In this document: one piece after another, positions 43,770 to 53,189 of the stretch
Layout of the letters: every line of letters starts with the position of its first letter
Numbering within the stretch: position 1 is the stretch's first letter
Made by a program: the position numbers and the translations under genes
Notes under the pieces: model-generated
What the model saw: the letters and a program-made list of their open reading frames with translations, nothing else
What the model was told of the DNA's origin: nothing
The model's database searches: none
Assembly (NCBI RefSeq): GCF_000021965.1
Contig: NC_011832.1
Span: forward strand, 620,001 to 684,000
Source of the DNA: Methanosphaerula palustris E1-9c
Lineage (GTDB): Archaea > Halobacteriota > Methanomicrobia > Methanomicrobiales > Methanospirillaceae
Direction of reading: 5' to 3'
DNA: 64,000 nucleotides

Positions 43770-46286
43770 ATGGATCAGGAACCCCCGAAGATTGTCGTCG
43801 CCGGTGATATCGCCCTCGACTGGCTGCAGGTCGACTCCCCCCTCAGGGAGGACGACCCTCTGAACTGGCGTAAATACCCCGGTTATCGCTGGCACCAGTT
43901 CCCCGGTGGCGCCCTGCTTGTCGCCCAGATGCTCGTCGCAGCGATTGACGATCCTGTGCATACTTACAATCTCGGAGATCTGATGGGTTCTACCTCCGCT
44001 ACTGTCCTCCACTCCCTCGCCAGGGTTGGAACTGATCCGGACCGAAAAGATAGTACAGTCCTCCGCGTCCAGCAGTATCTTGGTTACTCGGGGCCAGCTG
44101 ACGGGACTGGTGTCATCCCTGAACTCAATGACGATCCTGAGGATGCGACCATCGTCGTCCTTGACGACGCCGGCAATGGGTTCCGCGATCAGGAAACCGC
44201 CTGGCCTTCGATCATCAGGAACTCTGAATCCCGGCCCTTCGTCGTCCTGAAGATGGGTCATCCCCTTGCTAAAGGTAAACTCTGGGACCTCCTCCTCAAC
44301 GATCATGCCGATCGCCTGATCGTCGTGATCTCGGCCAATGATCTCCGGACCCTCGGGGCGAACATCAGCCGCCGGCTCTCATGGGAACGGACCGTCACCG
44401 ACCTCGCCTGGCAGATCGCCTACAACCCGGCCCTCCGCCCGCTGACTGCGGTCGCGACCCTGGTCATTCGGATCGGGATCGACGGTGCGCTGGTCCTCCG
44501 GCGCACTGGGGAAGGATCGGTCGCAACGTTCCTTTTCGATCCTCAGGGGTACGAGGACGCCTACAAGGATCAGGGTCAGTACCCTGGCGATATGCAGGGA
44601 CTGACCCCGGCTTTTATCGCCGCCCTCACCCGCCGTCTTGCCCGCGATGGGGAGGTCGGGATCCTCGACGGTGTCAGGGAGGGTATCATCGCCTCCCGCC
44701 GCCTCTTCCGCCTCGGGTACGGAACGGACCCGCATAACCCCACGTATCCCGGGCCCGAACTCTTTACTGACCCTGTTCCCGAGGACGGTATGATCGAACG
44801 CGTCGACCTCGACGATCTCCAGGCCCTCGAAGACGACCCTCACTGGACGATCCTCCACCACCTCGAACAGACACAGTTCGAGGATATCGCCCGCCGAATC
44901 GTGCGGGAAGGTGTGGGGGCGCTGCAGAGGCCCGTCCCGATCGCCCGGTTCAACAACCTGGTCGTCGTCGACCGGGACGAGATCGAGAGTTACCAGAGCA
45001 TCCGGAACCTGCTGGTGGAGTACATCAATAACACGCAGATCCGCCGACCACTCTCGTTTGCCGTCTTCGGCCCCCCTGGCTCGGGCAAGTCGTTCGGGGT
45101 CAGCGAGCTCTCGAAGGGGCTGGCCCCGGAGCAGATCGAGTCCATGACCTTCAACCTGTCGCAGTTCGAATCGACGCGGGATCTTGTCGGTGCATTTCAT
45201 CTGATCCGGGATGCGTCCCTTGAGGGGAAGATCCCCCTTGTCTTCTTCGACGAGTTCGACGCCCGGTTCGGGGACCAGCCGCTCGGATGGCTCCGGTTCT
45301 TCCTCGCCCCGATGCAGGACGGGATCTTCAAGGACGGCGAATCGTCGCATCCGATCGGCCGGGCGGTCTTCGTCTTCGCCGGCGGGACGAGTATCTCATT
45401 CGATGAGTTCGCGAAGAGGGTTATTGATCCGGATGACCCTGTGCTGAAGGATGCGAAGGCAACCGATTTCATCAGCCGTCTTCGGGGACGGATTGACATC
45501 CGGGGGTGTAACGCCGGCCCGGACGATGAAGGTCGGTATCTGGTGCGACGGGCACTCCTCCTCCGCTCGATCATCGAGCGGACGGCAAAACATCTGGTCA
45601 CCGCTTCCGGGATGGTCCCGATCGATTCAGGGGTCCTTCGGGCGTTTCTGAAGGTGCCCGCCTATCGGCACGGCGTGCGGTCGATGCAGGCGATTGTTGA
45701 GATGAGCACGCTGACCGATAAGAAGATCTTCGCTCCTGCATCGATACCGCCGATAGAACAGCTCGCGCTTCATGTGGATGCGGACCTCTTCCGGCTGCTG
45801 ATGCTGCAGGACATCCTCTTCGAGCGCATGGTGGAACCCATGGCCCTGGCCATCCATGCAGAATACCTGGCCCATGTGACCCCCGGCCCTGCAGGTCAAC
45901 TTCCACCGATGGCATTACCCTGGGAGACACTCCCGGAGGAGTTCAGGGAGTCCACCCGTGACCAGGCGCGGGAGATCCGCCAGAAACTGCGGATGGTGAA
46001 CTGTGGGATCATGCCGAAGGCTATGGGTGTCGACCGCGTTGTGATGGCTTTCACCGATACCCAGGTTGAACTGCTCGCAAGGACGGAGCACGACCGCTGG
46101 ATGAGGGAGATGAAGCGGAATGGTTGGGTCGCAGGGGTGGTGCATGACGATGAAAGGAAGGTGCATCCCGACCTCATCCCCTGGAGGGGACTTTCTGATG
46201 ATGTCAGGGAGAAGGACCGGGACGTCGTCCGGACGATTCCCCAGTTCCTTGAGGAAGCCGGGTTCGCGATCTATTCAATACTCTGA
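43770..46286 (+). CDS. AAA+ ATPase with N-terminal ribokinase-like and C-terminal RyR domains
   Basis: 838 residues from MDQEPPKIVVAGDIALDWLQ; the frame runs upstream without similarity. Residues 1-340 resemble a degenerate PfkB/ribokinase fold: VVAGDIALDW, QFPGGALLVAQML, VISANDLRTLG and VIRIGIDGALVLRR, while the catalytic GAGD is replaced by GLTPAF. Residues about 400-640 are an AAA+ module with Walker A GPPGSGKSFG (434) and Walker B PLVFFDEFDARFG (490). Residues 755-838 match the RyR domain: LARTEHDRWMREMKRNGWVA, then KVHPDLIPWRGL. In prokaryotes RyR domains are described mostly in nucleotide-linked conflict or signalling proteins. Isolated gene; ligand unknown. Confidence 0.8.
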   Translation: MDQEPPKIVVAGDIALDWLQVDSPLREDDPLNWRKYPGYRWHQFPGGALLVAQMLVAAIDDPVHTYNLGDLMGSTSATVLHSLARVGTDPDRKDSTVLRVQQYLGYSGPADGTGVIPELNDDPEDATIVVLDDAGNGFRDQETAWPSIIRNSESRPFVVLKMGHPLAKGKLWDLLLNDHADRLIVVISANDLRTLGANISRRLSWERTVTDLAWQIAYNPALRPLTAVATLVIRIGIDGALVLRRTGEGSVATFLFDPQGYEDAYKDQGQYPGDMQGLTPAFIAALTRRLARDGEVGILDGVREGIIASRRLFRLGYGTDPHNPTYPGPELFTDPVPEDGMIERVDLDDLQALEDDPHWTILHHLEQTQFEDIARRIVREGVGALQRPVPIARFNNLVVVDRDEIESYQSIRNLLVEYINNTQIRRPLSFAVFGPPGSGKSFGVSELSKGLAPEQIESMTFNLSQFESTRDLVGAFHLIRDASLEGKIPLVFFDEFDARFGDQPLGWLRFFLAPMQDGIFKDGESSHPIGRAVFVFAGGTSISFDEFAKRVIDPDDPVLKDAKATDFISRLRGRIDIRGCNAGPDDEGRYLVRRALLLRSIIERTAKHLVTASGMVPIDSGVLRAFLKVPAYRHGVRSMQAIVEMSTLTDKKIFAPASIPPIEQLALHVDADLFRLLMLQDILFERMVEPMALAIHAEYLAHVTPGPAGQLPPMALPWETLPEEFRESTRDQAREIRQKLRMVNCGIMPKAMGVDRVVMAFTDTQVELLARTEHDRWMREMKRNGWVAGVVHDDERKVHPDLIPWRGLSDDVREKDRDVVRTIPQFLEEAGFAIYSIL

Positions 46287-46439
46287 ACCTCGCCGTGGGG
46301 GCGTCGGATGAGGGATGTACCGATCTTCGCCAGTGTTCCATACGAGGATGTATGCTCTGGCCGATCATCCGCTCGGTCTTGAAGCATACCGCCTCGACCC
46401 GGCGGCGGTCCTTGCCGAAACTGAAATAAATACGATCCG

Positions 46440-46648
46440 TCCTCTTCTCGGGAACCCCGGTGCTCATGGATCGTGATGGTCGGTACAAGGACATGAACGG
46501 CAACGGTTCTGTCGATTTCAACGATATGGTCCTGTACTTCAATCAATTGAATTGGATCGCAGAGAACGAGCCACTCGTCGCCTTCGATCAGAGCGAGGAC
46601 AATCGGGTCGACTTCAACGACATGGTGGCGCTCTTTCATTCCCTCTGA
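46440..46648 (+). pseudogene. Dockerin-like C-terminal remnant of a surface protein
   Basis: Reads MDRDGRYKDMNGNGSVDFND, then MVLYFNQLNWIAENEP and NRVDFNDMVALFHSL: two calcium-loop half-repeats of the dockerin/EF-hand type that end many large methanogen PKD proteins. The rest of such a protein is not present upstream; 46287-46440 shows no open homologous frame. Most likely a leftover 3' end. Confidence 0.65.
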
Positions 46649-46664
46649 AGCATCGTCTCTGGTT

Positions 46665-47348
46665 TCAGACTCGATCGTCGGATTTTCTCTCGTCTATGCC
46701 GGCGTCTTGTGGGGGTGTCCGGGCTTCCACGGCCGGCCCGATGAACCGCAGGAAATTCCCGGCGAACGCCTCGCTGCTGATACCTCGTTCATCAAGGAGG
46801 GCTATCCACTTCTCTCCGAGTGACAGGATGCTCATGAAGGTGATCATCAGGTAGAGCGTGATCTCCATCGGATCGAGATCGTTCCGGATCGTCCCGTCGT
46901 CGATCCCCTGCTGCACCGCTGAGCAGATGAGATTGTGGGCTTCTCCCGATGCCGCAAGGATCTCGGCAGCTTCCGGGCTGGTGTCATTTCGGAATCGCTC
47001 TGATCCATAATACCGCATAGTCCTGACGTAATCCGGATACTGCCGGTTGAACCGGTAATATGCGTCCCCTAAGAGCCCTACCCTGGTGATGCCGGAGACC
47101 TCCATCTCCATACATTCGTGGTACATGCGGTTGAGGCGGGCAAATCCTCTCAGGACGATCGCCGAGAAGAGCGCCTCTTTGTTTTCAAAATAGAGGTACA
47201 GGGTTGCCTTGTTCAACTCGACTTCTTGAGCGATATCGTTCATAGCGACATCGTCATACCCACGGGAGAAGAAGAGTCGCTCGGCTGCTTCGAGGATCTC
47301 AGTTCTCCGTTGCTCCTTCTCCCGCTGTCTCCTGTCTGCTATTGCCAT
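46665..47348 (-). CDS. TetR-family transcriptional regulator
   Basis: 227 residues. N-terminal HTH: RTEILEAAERLFFSRGYDDV, then MNDIAQEVELNKATLYLYFENKE. The ligand-binding C-terminus is unassigned. It lies downstream of, and in the same direction as, two flavodoxin-fold reductase genes and may control them; such pairs often respond to xenobiotics or redox compounds. The first codons MAIADRRQREKEQRR are basic, normal for the family. Confidence 0.92.
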   Translation of the reverse strand: MAIADRRQREKEQRRTEILEAAERLFFSRGYDDVAMNDIAQEVELNKATLYLYFENKEALFSAIVLRGFARLNRMYHECMEMEVSGITRVGLLGDAYYRFNRQYPDYVRTMRYYGSERFRNDTSPEAAEILAASGEAHNLICSAVQQGIDDGTIRNDLDPMEITLYLMITFMSILSLGEKWIALLDERGISSEAFAGNFLRFIGPAVEARTPPQDAGIDERKSDDRV

Positions 47349-47512
47349 TGTTGAGATCCCTACCCTCTGATCTGAGTTCTGGTTTTGCCAGAACTGATGA
47401 TCTGTTTATCCCTGTTATTTCTCATGAACACCTTCCCAGGTATTCTCGTGCCACTGGAAAAAAGGTACTTCCTTTCAGGACACTTCTTTCAGTACAGATC
47501 TATCTGTGCCGC

Positions 47513-48232
47513 TCACAGGTTTTTTTTGAGTATTTCTGAGAAGTTCTGGTTGGAGATCTTCTGGTATTCATCCTTAGGGATGAGCGGGCGGCTGATCGTT
47601 TTAAGCAGTGAGGGATTGATGCTTCCCTCCTGAACGAGCTGGCGGCCGGCTTCCCGGGCTGCATCGAGGACGTCCTGGACCGGTGCGCCCTGTTCGATCA
47701 TTTCCCTGAGGACCGGCCCGTGGGGACGGAGGAGCGCCCCGGCAAACTGCACGTTTCCGTGCGTGCTCCTGGCCTTGAACTGGGCGAGGAGCGGATCGAA
47801 GTTGTCCATCTCCCAGAAGCCGCAGTTCGAGACGAGCACCGTCTGATGGGATTTTGTCTCCTCCCTTTGGAGGTGGCGCATCTTGCCGTCACTCTCTTCG
47901 ATGAACGGCTGGACCAGTGAGACCATTCGGTCCATCATGATCTTCATCGGTCCGGTGACGCCCCAGACATAGATCGGTGAGGCCAGGACCTGGATGTCCG
48001 CATCCCTCATCTTTGGAATGAGCCAGGTCATGTCGTCGTCATGGATGCACCGGCCAGGGGTTTTCAACCAGCAGGTGTAACAGCCGGTGCAGGGCTGAAT
48101 CGTGAGATCTCTGGGATATACGATGTCGACCTCAGCCCCTGCCTCTTTCATTCCTTCAAGGAACGGGGTGAGAATTAAAGCGGTGTTTCCTTTGTCTCGG
48201 TTGGGACTTGCATTGATGGCGAGTACTTTCAT
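47513..48232 (-). CDS. Flavodoxin-fold NAD(P)H-dependent FMN reductase-like protein
   Basis: 239 residues. FMN phosphate loop INASPNRDKGNTALIL, then the cysteine segment QPCTGCYTCWLKTPGRCIHD, recalling iron-sulfur flavoproteins (compact CxxCxxC, plus a fourth cysteine), and SPIYVWGVTGPMKIMMDRMV. Probably reduces quinones, metals or drugs, or transfers electrons. It is a paralogue of the next gene, sharing the C-terminal EGSINPSLLKTISRPLIP-type tail. Confidence 0.88.
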   Translation of the reverse strand: MKVLAINASPNRDKGNTALILTPFLEGMKEAGAEVDIVYPRDLTIQPCTGCYTCWLKTPGRCIHDDDMTWLIPKMRDADIQVLASPIYVWGVTGPMKIMMDRMVSLVQPFIEESDGKMRHLQREETKSHQTVLVSNCGFWEMDNFDPLLAQFKARSTHGNVQFAGALLRPHGPVLREMIEQGAPVQDVLDAAREAGRQLVQEGSINPSLLKTISRPLIPKDEYQKISNQNFSEILKKNL

Positions 48233-48299
48233 TCGTATGCTCCGTGTAAAATGGTGATATCGGGTTGGTGGGATACCTGTAGACCTGGCGCACCGATTT

Positions 48300-49091
48300 T
48301 CATGACCGGTCCTCTCTGCCGAGTTTTGCTGTCAGGCTTTCAATCATCGGGGTGGAGATCTGGATAAACTGCTCGTAGGAGAGCATCTCCCGGCTGACGG
48401 TGGCCAGGGTCTCCTCTGCGATGATCCCATCCTCCACAATCTGATGACCTGCCTTTCCGGCGGCCTCCAGGATATCTTCAAAGGGAAGTCCGAGCGCTGC
48501 CGCACTTCTCATGAACGTTCCATGGGGACGGATGAGCGCCCCGGCAAATTCCGCGTTCATGTTCTTTGAGAGGGCCTGCATATGCATGATGAGGGGATCG
48601 AAGTTGTCCCTCTCCCAGAAACCACAGTTGGAGACCAGCATGATCCGGCGCACCTTCGTGTCCTTCGGGGTATGCCGGCTGTGGCCGTCCCGGGTTTCAA
48701 TAGACATATGCAGGAGGGGGACCAGCCGGTCGATGAGGGTCTTCATCGGCCCGTTGACCCCGTCGACGTAGAGAGGTGATGCAAAGACCAGGATATCGGC
48801 CTCCCGGATCTCCGGCATCAGCCATTCCATATCGTCGGATTGAATGCATCGTCCTGATGGACGGCAGAAGCAGGTTAAGTCACCCCGGCAGGGAAGGACC
48901 GAGAGGTCTTCCGTGTAATAGAGGTCGACGTCTGCACCTGCTTCCTTCATCCCTGTGAGGAGTGGGTTGAGGATCAGGGCGGTGTTTCCCCTCTCCTTGC
49001 GAGGGCTTGAGTTGATGGCAATAACCTTGGTCCGTTCACCTGGTTTCGATGAAGACGGCTGATGGGTTTGATCGGTGTTCCAGGTATCCAT
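48300..49091 (-). CDS. Flavodoxin-fold iron-sulfur-type reductase, paralogue
   Basis: 263 residues from MDTWNTDQTHQPSSSKPGER; the frame extends upstream without homology. After a 20-residue extension: VIAINSSPRKERGNTALILN, LPCRGDLTCFCRPSGRCIQS and ASPLYVDGVNGPMKTLIDRL. Same architecture and tail (IAEETLATVSREMLSYEQF) as the neighbour at 47513, so an old tandem duplication. The cysteine spacing differs (CRGDLTCFC against CTGCYTCW), suggesting altered cluster binding. Confidence 0.85.
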   Translation of the reverse strand: MDTWNTDQTHQPSSSKPGERTKVIAINSSPRKERGNTALILNPLLTGMKEAGADVDLYYTEDLSVLPCRGDLTCFCRPSGRCIQSDDMEWLMPEIREADILVFASPLYVDGVNGPMKTLIDRLVPLLHMSIETRDGHSRHTPKDTKVRRIMLVSNCGFWERDNFDPLIMHMQALSKNMNAEFAGALIRPHGTFMRSAAALGLPFEDILEAAGKAGHQIVEDGIIAEETLATVSREMLSYEQFIQISTPMIESLTAKLGREDRS

Positions 49092-49116
49092 TGGCACCAC
49101 ACAACAATATGTACCT

Positions 49117-49152
49117 CTGGTTAAATTATAACTTACGGTTAGTTTGTAACTT
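49117..49152 (-). promoter_or_regulatory. Tandem 18 bp repeat in the promoter of the flavodoxin gene
   Basis: 49117-49134 and 49135-49152 are adjacent 18 bp direct repeats matching at 13 of 18 positions; the shared word on the minus strand is AAGTTAYAA. The copy nearer the gene includes a TATA-like AGTTATAATTTAA about 30-42 bases before the ATG at 49091, so a repressor bound here would cover the promoter. TetR is a candidate. Confidence 0.45.
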
Positions 49153-49249
49153 TTGGTATTTGCTGCGATAGAATTTGTATGCCCACCATCACTGTCTGGT
49201 ATCTCTCCGTGCAAGGAGGGGAGTACTGCGTGATCTCTTCCATCCACCT

Positions 49250-49663
49250 CAATAGACAGGGTTGACGATCCCTTCAGTGATGGGGAGAAACATGACTGAG
49301 TGGAAGACTATGGCGCCGGAGAATGCCGAACACGAGAAGGTGTTCGTAGGGAAATCTTCAATACCGGCGACCCAGGACTTCTTGCAGGTACGGACGTGGA
49401 CCTGTCGACAAAAGCATCTCTTCAAAGGTTTGGGTAGGAATGAGGACGACCAGCGGCGGCTCGGCGCTGCGTGGTGCGGCACCTTCGAGACGATTGGAGC
49501 CGGCACGAGGGTTGGGGTGGGAGGTGTCGTGGTTCTTGATATCCCGACCGGCGTGCTGGCCGTGAGCTACCCGTGCAGTGTGGTGCGGCTGGTGTAGTTC
49601 GGTCATGACGTTCCTTCCCGTTCCCCTGGGCCTACCAGCCTCTGATTGCGAGTCTCCACCAGA
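49250..49663. other. Unassigned stretch
   Basis: About 400 bp with open frames on both strands but no recognisable domain; none has a good ribosome site. It may be decayed sequence like the truncated reductase next to it. Confidence 0.4.
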
Positions 49664-50059
49664 TCAGGTCGGTTCGACCGCTTCAATACCCAGGAAGTAT
49701 TCATGCCGGATCTGCTCTTCCGGCACCTCCATCTCTCTTAAAATTGTCGTCATCGCGTCGACCGTGGCCGCCGGCCCGGAGATGAAGAAGACCCGACCCT
49801 GCCGATCCGGGTCGTCGCCTCGTCCCCCGGCGAACGGGTGGCCGGTCAGTTCCTTCGTCATATCGAGCATCGGTTCGGTTGGACTGCTCGAGATGGTGAG
49901 GTGTCGGACCTGGTTCTCTCCGCCCCTCGCGAGCGTGATGAACATGTACTGCCCGGGGTGGTACAAGAACCCCTCCGGTCGCTCGAACCAGACCGAGACC
50001 GCGTGCCCCGACTGCCATACCACCTCGATCACCCGCGTGGGCATACTCCCTGACATCAT
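49664..50059 (-). pseudogene. Internally deleted ferredoxin-NADP reductase-like gene
   Basis: 131 codons. The first part is the FAD domain: FERPEGFLYHPGQYMFITLA, then VRHLTISSSPTEP and MTKELTGHPF. It then jumps to the C-terminal end of the NAD domain: VFFISGPAATVDAMTTILRE followed by VPEEQIRHEYFLGIE. About 100 residues (the FAD-domain end and most of the NAD-binding fold, including the GGIGITP motif) are missing, yet the frame is open throughout. Probably non-functional, though an expressed stub cannot be excluded. Confidence 0.75.
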
Positions 50060-50399
50060 CCATACGTCCTGCTCTTTCTCTGATCTGATAATTATCCCTT
50101 CGTGGTCGACACCCTGCGACTGATGTCAGGAGGTTGTTGTCGGTGATTTCTGTGCAGATACGTTTTCTGTTTGGATTATTTCTGATTTTTTCCAGGATTG
50201 AGTTTCGGCGACGGACTCAAAGCGGGTTTTTAGGTTCCACCGGGGGTTATGAACCTGCTGTTCCCGGTCTCCTGCAAAGTCCCCGAGTGCATCAGGGACT
50301 GTCACACGAGAGTGTATGTCAACCCCCGCCCCCGGGAACGTAATGACTGGTCTCATTCTGAGAAAATTTATATATAATAAGGGGCCGTCTGAGCCACCC
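50060..50399. promoter_or_regulatory. Upstream region and promoter of the secreted dehydrogenase
   Basis: No gene. A clear TATA-like element TTTATATATAATAAGG at about 50369-50384 lies roughly 20-30 bases before the ATG at 50400, implying a very short leader. Confidence 0.5.
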
Positions 50400-52943
50400 A
50401 TGAAGAGAAGTACGATTGCCCTCATCGCCGTGCTCTGCATGGCAATGGTGGCATTGACCGTGGCGGCAATCCCCACGGGAACGAGTTCCCCCAGCGGGAA
50501 CGTAACCTCCACGGAGCACCTGTTCCATCCATTTACAGGAACCCCATCCGCGATCCCCGGCATGATCGAGGCAGAGAACTACGACACCGGCGGCCAGGGA
50601 ATTGCCTGGTTCGACCGGACCCCCGGTAATGAAGGGGGTGCCTATCGCCAGGATGACGTCGACATCGAGACCGGCGGATCCGGGCATGTGGTCGCGTTCG
50701 TCAAGTCCTCTGAATGGCTGATCTACACGGTCGACGTTCAGGAATCTGGAAAGTACCTGGCGACGTTCCATGCCTCAAGTCCATGGGCTGAGCGCGAGGT
50801 CTGGGTCTGGGTTGACGGCGTCTTGGAGGCGCAGGTCAAAGTCCCGGACACGAAATCCTTCGATATCTACGAGGACGCGACGGCCAACATCAGCCTGACG
50901 GCGGGGAGTCACTACATCCGGCTCCAGTTTGTCGGAGATTCGCAGAACCTCGACTACATGGCCCTTGCGATGGCGCAGGGAAGTGGTGGAACCGAGAGCA
51001 CTCCAACACCGACCATTATCCCGACCCTGACTCCGACATCGACGCCCGAGGGCAACGTGACCCCAACACCCACAGGTAACGTGACTCCAACGCCGACATC
51101 AGACGGGGGCGGGGGTAATGTCACTCCAACACCCACGGGTAACGTGACCCCAACCCTGGTCACGAACACCACCGACCTGACGAACCAGAACTCATCCGAG
51201 GCCGCGACCTCCACCGCGAATCTGTCCACGACGATGCTGAAGGCACCTACCGTGCCGATCGGCCTTCAGCGCATCGCCGGCAACTTTACATCGCCGCTCT
51301 TCGTCGCGAATCCCGATGACGGGAGCAGCCGGCTCTTCCTCGTCGACCAGAACGGGTACGTAAAGATCTTCTACATGAACGGGACCGTCATCGACCAGCC
51401 GTTCCTCGACGTCCGCGATCGGATGGTCAACCTGAGCTCGGCGTACGACGAGCGGGGGCTCCTCTCGATCGCGTTCCACCCGAACTTCTCGACGAATGGA
51501 AAGGTCTATGCTTACTATAGCGCACCGCTCCGTGCCGGCGCCGACCCTGCTTGGTCCTGCACCAACCGCCTCTCCGAGTTCCAGGTCTCGCCGGATAACC
51601 CGAATCAGGTGAACATGTCATCAGAGCGGATCCTCCTTGAGATCGACAAGCCGTACGAGAACCACAACGGCGGTATCCTCCTCTTCGGGCCGACGGACCA
51701 CTACCTCTACCTGACCCTTGGTGATGGAGGAGGTGCCGATGACACCGGCATGGGCCATACGCCGGGCATCGGCAACAGCCAGGACCTCACCACGCTTCTC
51801 GGCAAGGTGATCCGGATCGATGTGGACACTACGAGCCCGGGCAAGGAGTATGGCATCCCGGCGGATAACCCGTTCCTCTCGAACGCGACCATCCGGCCTG
51901 AGATCTACGCTTACGGCTTCCGCAACCCGGCCTTCGCCACCTTCGACTCGGGCGGGAGCAACCGGATGTTCATTGCGATGGCCGGGCAGAATCTCTTTGA
52001 GTCCGCACAGGTCATCTACAAAGGTGGCGCCTACCCCTGGAACATCCGTGAGGGGACGCACAGCTTCGACCCGGCCAACGACACAGAGGTGCCGAACACC
52101 AGCAGTAGGATCACCAGCTACAGCGGGCAGCCACTGATCGGCCCGGTGGTCGAACTCGGTCATGACGTCGGCAACGTCATCGTCGGTGGCATCGTCTACC
52201 GCGGCAGCATCCTTTCCTCTCTTCAGGGATCGTACATCTTCGGCACCTGGTCCAACAGTTTTTCCACGGGCAACGGGACGCTCCTCGTCGCCACTCCACC
52301 AGCCGGCCTTGATTTGACGACCTTGCCCGATGATGCAGCGAACCTGACCGCAGCAGAGAACACGATGTGGACGACCTCGGAGATGACCGTCGCGAACAAC
52401 GCGAACGGCCGGATCAATGCCTTCATTCGAGGTATGTACGAGAACGCCGACCATGAGGTCCTCGTCCTGATAAACCAGAACGGCGGCCCCGGAATCACGC
52501 CGCAGAACTCGGGCGAAGTCTGGAAGATGGTCCCCGCGAATACCTCCGGCCTCGTCCCCATCGGCAATGCCAGCGCGGAGTCAACCCCAACAACTACGAC
52601 CACGGTGACTACGACTTCGGTCACAACCACGGCGACGACGCCTGCCAGCCTCAACACTTCGATCAATCTCACGGCCCAGAACCTCGCATTCAACCAGTCA
52701 ACGATCACAGTTCCTGCCGGGGCGCAGGTCACGGTCACCTTCAACAACATGGACTCCGGGATGCCGCACAACTTCGCGCTGTACACGGATTCATCAGCCG
52801 CTACCACCATCTTTAAAGGATCGGTCATCACAGGTCCGGCGACCACGACCTACACCTTCACCGCACCGAGCACGCCGGGGACGTACTTCTTCCGGTGCGA
52901 CGTGCATCCAACACTCATGTTTGGTCAATTCATCGTCCAGTAG
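50400..52943 (+). CDS. Secreted CBM6 / glucose-sorbosone dehydrogenase / cupredoxin fusion
   Basis: 847 residues. Signal peptide 1-23 (MKRSTIALIAVLCMAMVALT). Residues about 54-187: CBM6-type carbohydrate-binding module (MIEAENYDTGGQG, then DYMALAMAQG). A Thr/Pro linker with repeated TPTPTGNVT follows to about 257. Residues about 285-710: PQQ-dependent soluble glucose/sorbosone dehydrogenase-like propeller (FTSPLFVANPDDGSSRLFLV, ERGLLSIAFHP, LYLTLGDGGGADD, YAYGFRNPAFATFD). A second Thr linker precedes a plastocyanin-like cupredoxin at 750-847 with ligands His in MPHNF and Cys, His, Met in FRCDVHPTLMFG. Fusion of a sugar-oxidising propeller to its own blue-copper acceptor suggests electron delivery outside the cell. 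Unusual for a methanogen. Confidence 0.88.
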   Translation: MKRSTIALIAVLCMAMVALTVAAIPTGTSSPSGNVTSTEHLFHPFTGTPSAIPGMIEAENYDTGGQGIAWFDRTPGNEGGAYRQDDVDIETGGSGHVVAFVKSSEWLIYTVDVQESGKYLATFHASSPWAEREVWVWVDGVLEAQVKVPDTKSFDIYEDATANISLTAGSHYIRLQFVGDSQNLDYMALAMAQGSGGTESTPTPTIIPTLTPTSTPEGNVTPTPTGNVTPTPTSDGGGGNVTPTPTGNVTPTLVTNTTDLTNQNSSEAATSTANLSTTMLKAPTVPIGLQRIAGNFTSPLFVANPDDGSSRLFLVDQNGYVKIFYMNGTVIDQPFLDVRDRMVNLSSAYDERGLLSIAFHPNFSTNGKVYAYYSAPLRAGADPAWSCTNRLSEFQVSPDNPNQVNMSSERILLEIDKPYENHNGGILLFGPTDHYLYLTLGDGGGADDTGMGHTPGIGNSQDLTTLLGKVIRIDVDTTSPGKEYGIPADNPFLSNATIRPEIYAYGFRNPAFATFDSGGSNRMFIAMAGQNLFESAQVIYKGGAYPWNIREGTHSFDPANDTEVPNTSSRITSYSGQPLIGPVVELGHDVGNVIVGGIVYRGSILSSLQGSYIFGTWSNSFSTGNGTLLVATPPAGLDLTTLPDDAANLTAAENTMWTTSEMTVANNANGRINAFIRGMYENADHEVLVLINQNGGPGITPQNSGEVWKMVPANTSGLVPIGNASAESTPTTTTTVTTTSVTTTATTPASLNTSINLTAQNLAFNQSTITVPAGAQVTVTFNNMDSGMPHNFALYTDSSAATTIFKGSVITGPATTTYTFTAPSTPGTYFFRCDVHPTLMFGQFIVQ

Positions 52944-53189
52944 GCCGGGAGAATCCTCCCTTCCCCCTTTTTTTCTCGACGCGATCCATCGATCCTGCTG
53001 GTGATCAGCGGCGATGGGAGCGGTGCCGGCATGGTCACCGTATGCACGATCAATGGCGTGACGGTGAACCTGACGTCACCGTTCTCTTTCAACACGCTGG
53101 AGATCGGTCGATTTTGAGACTGTGGAAGATATATACGTGGAATATTCCCTTCTCAGCCCCTGCCCCGTTTCGGGGTGAGGGGTATGGAT
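52944..53189. other. Intergenic region with T-rich terminator
   Basis: A CCCCC-T7 run at 52962-52973 immediately after the dehydrogenase gene is a likely terminator. 53000-53117 reads like a short surface-protein scrap on the plus strand (VISGDGSGAGMVTVC, INGVTVNLTSPF), too short to name. Confidence 0.35.

Noticed and set aside
50126-50563. 145-codon minus-strand frame upstream of the dehydrogenase
   Set aside because: It spans the promoter and signal-peptide region of a clear plus-strand gene and has no recognisable sequence.
51000-51170. Thr/Pro-rich stretch as a DNA tandem repeat of independent interest
   Set aside because: It is an ordinary glycosylation-type linker between domains of a secreted protein.
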